From positions 411,001 through 475,000 of the forward strand of contig JAODUP010000142.1 in NCBI GenBank assembly GCA_025642065.1: a stretch of 64,000 nt of DNA, given 5' to 3'. Position 1 is the stretch's first letter. Each line of letters begins with the position of its first letter. Made by a program: the position numbers and the translations under genes. Shown one piece after another: positions 59,361-64,000 of the stretch. The notes under the pieces are model-generated. The model was not told the origin of the DNA, did no database searches, and saw only the letters and a list, made by a program, of their open reading frames with translations. This DNA comes from Paralvinella palmiformis (taxonomy: Eukaryota > Annelida > Polychaeta > Terebellida > Alvinellidae).

Positions 59361-61988
59361 TTATGTAAATGTTAACCCTGCTTCATTGTAAACCTTGAAG
59401 ATTTTCTCTATGGAGCTGATGTAGGCAGCAGTACGAAGGTCAAGACCAAGGTCATAATTCATTGCAGTACGCATGATGGCCTGTGAAATAGAGAAACATG
59501 TAACTGAACTGAACCTATTTGCTGCTCTGGAACATTTAATCATTTGTGGTTTATGAAGCTGACATTTAATGTCAACTGATCACAAGGAGATGGGACTGGA
59601 ATTACAGTAAGAAAATAATGCTTCAAAGACATTAAAATGTGACATCTTTGTAATAACCTACCCGAGCAGATCTCTCCATGGAATAAGATAGACCAGAATG
59701 GACAATATCTTTCTCTGAAGCTCCCTGAAATGAGTAATTATAATAAATAAAATGTATACTCAATATCATTACCATCTTAACAGATGTAAAACAAAGACAA
59801 TGCAAAACTTTGATGCTGATATTGACAAAAAAACTTACAGCAATTCTCTCTTGAAATTCCATACTTGGTGTTATAGGTATGCGACCTCCCTGCTTACCAA
59901 ATTTGGATTCTAGAGATTTTTGTACACTGTCTGAAAGGTATAATCAGATATAAAATGAAAACTAAACAGCTTCCTTATAAAAGCAAATAAAGTAGAATAT
60001 TTATCATGATGTTATTTAAAATGACTATGCTGGACAAGCAGAGTATTGACTCAAGAAGTAAGACCTACCCAAAAGATGGTAGTTTGAATCTCGCTCATAT
60101 TTGAATGTCAGACGGCCAAAACTGACATGATTCAAGTTCTTGAGCCATTCAAAGTAAGAAACTGTGACACCTCCAGCGTTAAGATACAGATCTGGAACCA
60201 CCAGGACGTTCCTTTCTTGGAGAATCTTATCAGCAGAGATAGTGGTCGGACCATTTGCTCCCTCACCAATAATCTTGGCTTGTATTTTGTGTGCATTCGT
60301 TGAGTTGATGACCTTCTCAATAGCACAAGGAACAAGGATATCACATGGTTCATAAAGAAGACTTTCACCCTGGTAAACCTCGGCACCCGGGAAGCCCATG
60401 ATACTGCCATTGTCCTGTTACCATAAAAAAATTGTTATATAAATCCACAATAAAGCTTGTTACATTATACAACCACCACCAAACATAAGACTTCTGCAAC
60501 TTCAGATTTACAAAACAAAGCTGCTTACGATAACATAGTCCTCTAGATCCCTTGGATTAATTCCAGCTGAATTATAAATGCTGCCCTCTTTTTCCATTAC
60601 TCCTATACATCGTGCACCAGCTCTGTGCAGGTAACGCATTGTATGCAAACCAACATTACCAAATCCCTATAATAGACATCAAACAAAATTTACATCTATG
60701 CAAAATATGTACTACACCAAATGAAGAATCAAGTAGAAACAAAATTGTACAGCTACATAAATCGTTAATTTTCCTTTCGTGCTTTCCCATTACACATTTG
60801 CTGTTGCACAATATTACCTGAATAATAAAGGTTTTATCACCAAAACCTGGAGTACAGCCAACCATTGAGACATAGGTAGCTTCATTGACAAAGTTCTCGA
60901 GACCATGGAAGATACCCTAGAAATATTTGACATTGAACAAAGTTAGAAGGCTGCTTTCATGCAGATCATATAAAAAAATTATCTTCTAAAATGATTCAGC
61001 AATTGTCCCCCATCTGGATACTGGCATCAAAACAATAAACATTATATTTGAGCATCTATTATCAAACATTAGTAAATTAATTGATAACATAAATTGTTTA
61101 AATCCCTAAAAATTCAACTCTGACTATAGCAATGAATAAAATGTGATTATGTGAAAAATATTCAGTTTTGCAGTATGTGAAGCCAAATGCACAATAGAAA
61201 AACATCACACCCAAATAAATATATATATATAAAACAAATCATACTCGTCCAGTAGCTGATATACGTCCATGTATTCCACCCTGTGTTATTGGTTTTCCTG
61301 TCACACAGGCATGATTATTCAAATCACCATGACCTAAAAATAAAATAACAAGACTGCTAAATGGAAAAATAATAAAAGTCAAAATATAACTAAACCCAAA
61401 ACATACAAGCTGAAATAACTTACAATTTACAAGATAATGGAAATTTTACCTAAAGTCTGGGAATATGTATCAGCAATCCAGCTCATTTCTCTCTCGCCTG
61501 TGCCCATGTCTGGAGCAGGTACATCAATGCCAGGGCCTAGAATAGGAAAACAACATCTCATAAGCACAGGATTTCATAAACTTTGGAACATTGGATTAGT
61601 TCATTTATTCAGGATTACTTCATTTAGCCTAAAAATAACAATATTACCTCTTCATAGTATATATAAACATCATGGATGGCTAGAACAAAAAGAAGTTGTG
61701 ATAAAACAGGTTATTTTTAGACCAACTTCTCAAGATTAATGAGATACTAAATGAATTTAGTTGAGCTTATTCAATAAAAGTTCTCACCAATGAAGCCTTT
61801 TTTGGCTAATTCAACGGCAAATCGTCGTGTAATTTTCTCTAATTCCCAATCTGAGAATGTTTTTGGATCAATCTTAATGCCTGCTTTAGCACCACCAAAT
61901 GGCACATCAACACAGGCACATTTGTATGTCATCAACGATGCCAATGCTTTGACCTCCACTTCATTAACATGTTCACTGTAACGGATAC
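59361..61988 (-). CDS. GLUD1: Glutamate dehydrogenase, mitochondrial (partial, nine 3' exons)
   Basis: NAD(P)-dependent glutamate dehydrogenase, which interconverts glutamate and 2-oxoglutarate plus ammonia in the mitochondrial matrix. Exons in order: 61788-61988, 61450-61536, 61245-61333, 60818-60916, 60529-60666, 60069-60414, 59839-59930, 59662-59724, 59361-59480. They encode the last 410 or so residues of a roughly 550-aa enzyme in one frame. The substrate site PFGGAKAG with its catalytic lysine is in the first of these exons. The nucleotide-binding GFGNVG is at the start of 60529-60666. [12 protein letters not shown] and [20 protein letters not shown] are in 60069-60414. The antenna and pivot helix region is in the last three exons, and the protein ends YNEAGLTFT, almost the same as vertebrate GLUD1. 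The presequence and about the first 110 residues are encoded beyond the right edge. It is a hexameric, animal-type enzyme with no sign of damage. Confidence 0.95.
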
Positions 61989-62741
61989 CTAAAATAGAAG
62001 CCAATTTTAACAATACATACTGGGGTGAATTCATAGTTATATGTTAGCTATAAAGGACACAAAGGTCATTTAGCATCACCTCTAATGTCATGAATGTGGA
62101 TACAAAGAGACCAATTCTGAATGAATAAACAATTAAATTAATTCAGAGGTGACTCCCAAAGATGGCAGAATGCATACTGACAACAAGATACTGGAGTTAG
62201 ATTAAGTCAAGCTCCCTCCCCTGGGTTATCAATTTAACCGCCAAATGACTGTCAGTCACTAGCTGTAAGTCACCAAAAGGTTAAACCTCACCAAAGCTTG
62301 TCTGCTAAATTTAGACTCCACATGAAACGGTCATTCACTGAGAAGAAAAATGAAGCCTTAGTCAAAGTTAACACCACTTCTGTGTGACACTTACTTGGCC
62401 TGGCTATAAAAGGTCCCAGTAATATACATCCCAACTATAGTTAACAGCTTTGACTTGATGTCTGAGGACAATATGGAATAACTGTGCCAGCAGAAGGTAG
62501 CATATTATTACACCAGTGAACTAATATTCTGATAACCTCGCATCAGTTTAATCTCTCCATTCAATTTAAGTTCAATATCAATAAATATTTTACTGCACTA
62601 TTCTAGCTAGGCAACAGTGGCATATCCAATTTTTACTACATTAAAGCCAAAATAATTGTAACTAGTTGTATGAACATTAAAACAGTAAGTTGCTTATTGC
62701 AGTTTTTAGTACTTTTCACACACTTATTATTTGGGGTATCA

Positions 62742-62810
62742 CTGTACAGCACCTTCGAATGGATCCTGCTAGTAAAGATGCTTTATTAAATATACAATAT
62801 TATTATTATT
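62742..62810 (+). repeat. (ATT)n-ended L2-like 3' tail (copy 3)
   Basis: Reads cagcaccttcgaatggatcc, then gctttattaaatatacaata and an ATT run. It lies in the glutamate dehydrogenase intron on the opposite strand to the gene. Confidence 0.55.
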
Positions 62811-63537
62811 AATTGATATCATGTCAGAATGGTCAAAACAGTTTTGGTACATAAATACACCACTAATTTTGACAACTGTTGTTGTATATACAGAAAATAT
62901 GTCAATTACCTCATTATAATTAAACTGATGTAACAAGTGATATAATTGCTATAAGGGCTAAATATAGTCAACCACTGTTAATAACTACTTCCGAGGATGT
63001 CCAGATGATTGACAGGAGAGTTATCTATATATTTATATCATCATAATGATTACATTATTAACTATAATAAAAGTTATAGTGGAAAAGGTCACTTCCACAA
63101 AAATAATCGTAAAACAAGCTACCACATGTTCAGTGATTTTTATGGCGCACAAAGTATGTGAGTAATAATTCGCCAGTTGAATGACTTTTGAGGCAAGATC
63201 AAAGAGATACTGCTACGGAGATATGGTTACAATATGACCTAGAAATAGTCTACACTATCAATTACACTGAATAACAACTTAAGCAAGATTATTACAGGAT
63301 AGTTAACCTTGTACCACATAAAAAACCAATTAATTATCTTTAGGCATGAAATAAAGAAGGTTTGTTACTTATTAACTACAACTTTTCCCGGGTCAGCCAA
63401 TCACTCTTACAGAGGATTAAAAAGAAATTATCAACCCTACTATTAATACAGTAATTAATTTTTTAAACAAATTCCTGAAAGCTTGGTTAACCATAAACTA
63501 GTAAGTTAATTAAATTCAGTTTTTATGTATCTTTAGT

Positions 63538-63673
63538 GGTACTTTGTGTTACTCAATGGTAGTCGAGGTTCCATAACATGGAGGTCTCCGGTGTAACACA
63601 CTGCTGGCTGCATAATGGGAGTGTCAACTGCTGCACAAAGTTGTGGTGTAATCTGAGTAAATTGTTCCGTCCT
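63538..63673 (-). other. Candidate terminal coding exon, unidentified
   Basis: On the minus strand an acceptor ttttag (63674-63679) is followed by an open frame TEQFTQITPQLCAAVDTPIM, continuing to RLPLSNTKYH and TAA. GC content is higher than the flanks. It is not part of any glutamate dehydrogenase I know. It could be the last exon of another gene or an alternative end, or chance. Confidence 0.25.
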
Positions 63674-64000
63674 AAAATGATGTGTGAACGACAAAGTTTT
63701 TAAAACATGAAACAAAAATACTGCCATATTGCTAAAACAGAGAGTTAATACATGCTGGCCTATTAAAGATTCTAGTGGCAAACCCACTCACTGTCAAGTG
63801 CAGTAACAGCAATCTGTATAGAGGACGTTTGACCTTACTTAAACCATGTGTACACCAGAACTACTGAGGTGTCAACATGACCCAAATCCTAGGACACATA
63901 CACCACACCATCTACCGACTATAACACCAAAGTACAGCCAATGCTCCCCGACTTGAGTGGAATATAGCGCAGGTGGTAGTTATATCGAGTATATGAAAAC

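Larger units (their letters stand above)
61989..64000. other. GLUD1: Glutamate dehydrogenase intron running off the window
   Basis: No further exon of the enzyme (the region before the GGIRYS motif) was found here, so the intron is at least 2 kb. It holds one (ATT)n-ended tail and one candidate exon; otherwise nothing was recognised. Confidence 0.5.

Noticed and set aside
60132..60410. Second minus-strand frame across the large glutamate dehydrogenase exon
   Set aside because: Shadow of the real frame in 60069-60414, which carries the conserved dehydrogenase motifs.

Overview
This is eukaryotic nuclear DNA. It is AT-rich, its coding exons are short with canonical GT..AG introns, and it carries abundant (TA)n, (CA)n and (GT)n microsatellites and layers of decayed transposons. 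There are no operons, no ribosome-binding-site logic and no CRISPR arrays. The conserved proteins look like an invertebrate. Intron structure, microsatellite style, AGATCTAGATCT-like tracts and repeat types suggest a lophotrochozoan, perhaps a gastropod mollusc, but that last step is inference.

Layout. (1) 1-5537, minus strand: internal exons of a DDX21/DDX50-type DEAD-box RNA helicase, running off the left edge. Its N-terminal exons were not found. (2) 6507-24848, minus: a complete eight-exon NFU1 gene (mitochondrial iron-sulfur scaffold, 266 aa). Its intron 3 holds an intronless, GC-rich gene on the plus strand for a 140-aa protein with four canonical EF-hands (13973-14395). (3) 24849-31909: gene-poor, full of microsatellites, a 211-bp tandem duplication with a 20-bp perfect inverted repeat, and small TIR elements. 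(4) 31910-53649, minus: a complete 14-exon SEC14L1/SEC14L5 homologue (729 aa; PRELI, CRAL-TRIO, GOLD). Its introns contain a decayed Jockey-like LINE, a pogo-type transposase fossil and several TIR elements. (5) 57575-57805, plus: SMIM15, a 76-aa single-pass membrane protein with a short uORF just upstream. (6) 59361-61988, minus: the C-terminal nine exons of mitochondrial glutamate dehydrogenase; its 5' exons lie beyond the right edge.

The genes are housekeeping functions with no evident shared pathway: rRNA or RNA metabolism, Fe-S assembly, calcium binding, lipid transfer/trafficking, ER membrane, and amino-acid catabolism. Exon junctions were checked by reading frame: each exon set keeps one continuous frame and its nucleotide lengths agree with codon counts. 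I found no undescribed biological system. The most noteworthy items are the nested antisense EF-hand gene, a 20-nt micro-exon encoding the helicase Walker A, a LINE split by a TIR transposon, two pogo fossils sharing an inactivating stop, and a recurrent (ATT)n-ended L2-like 3' tail.
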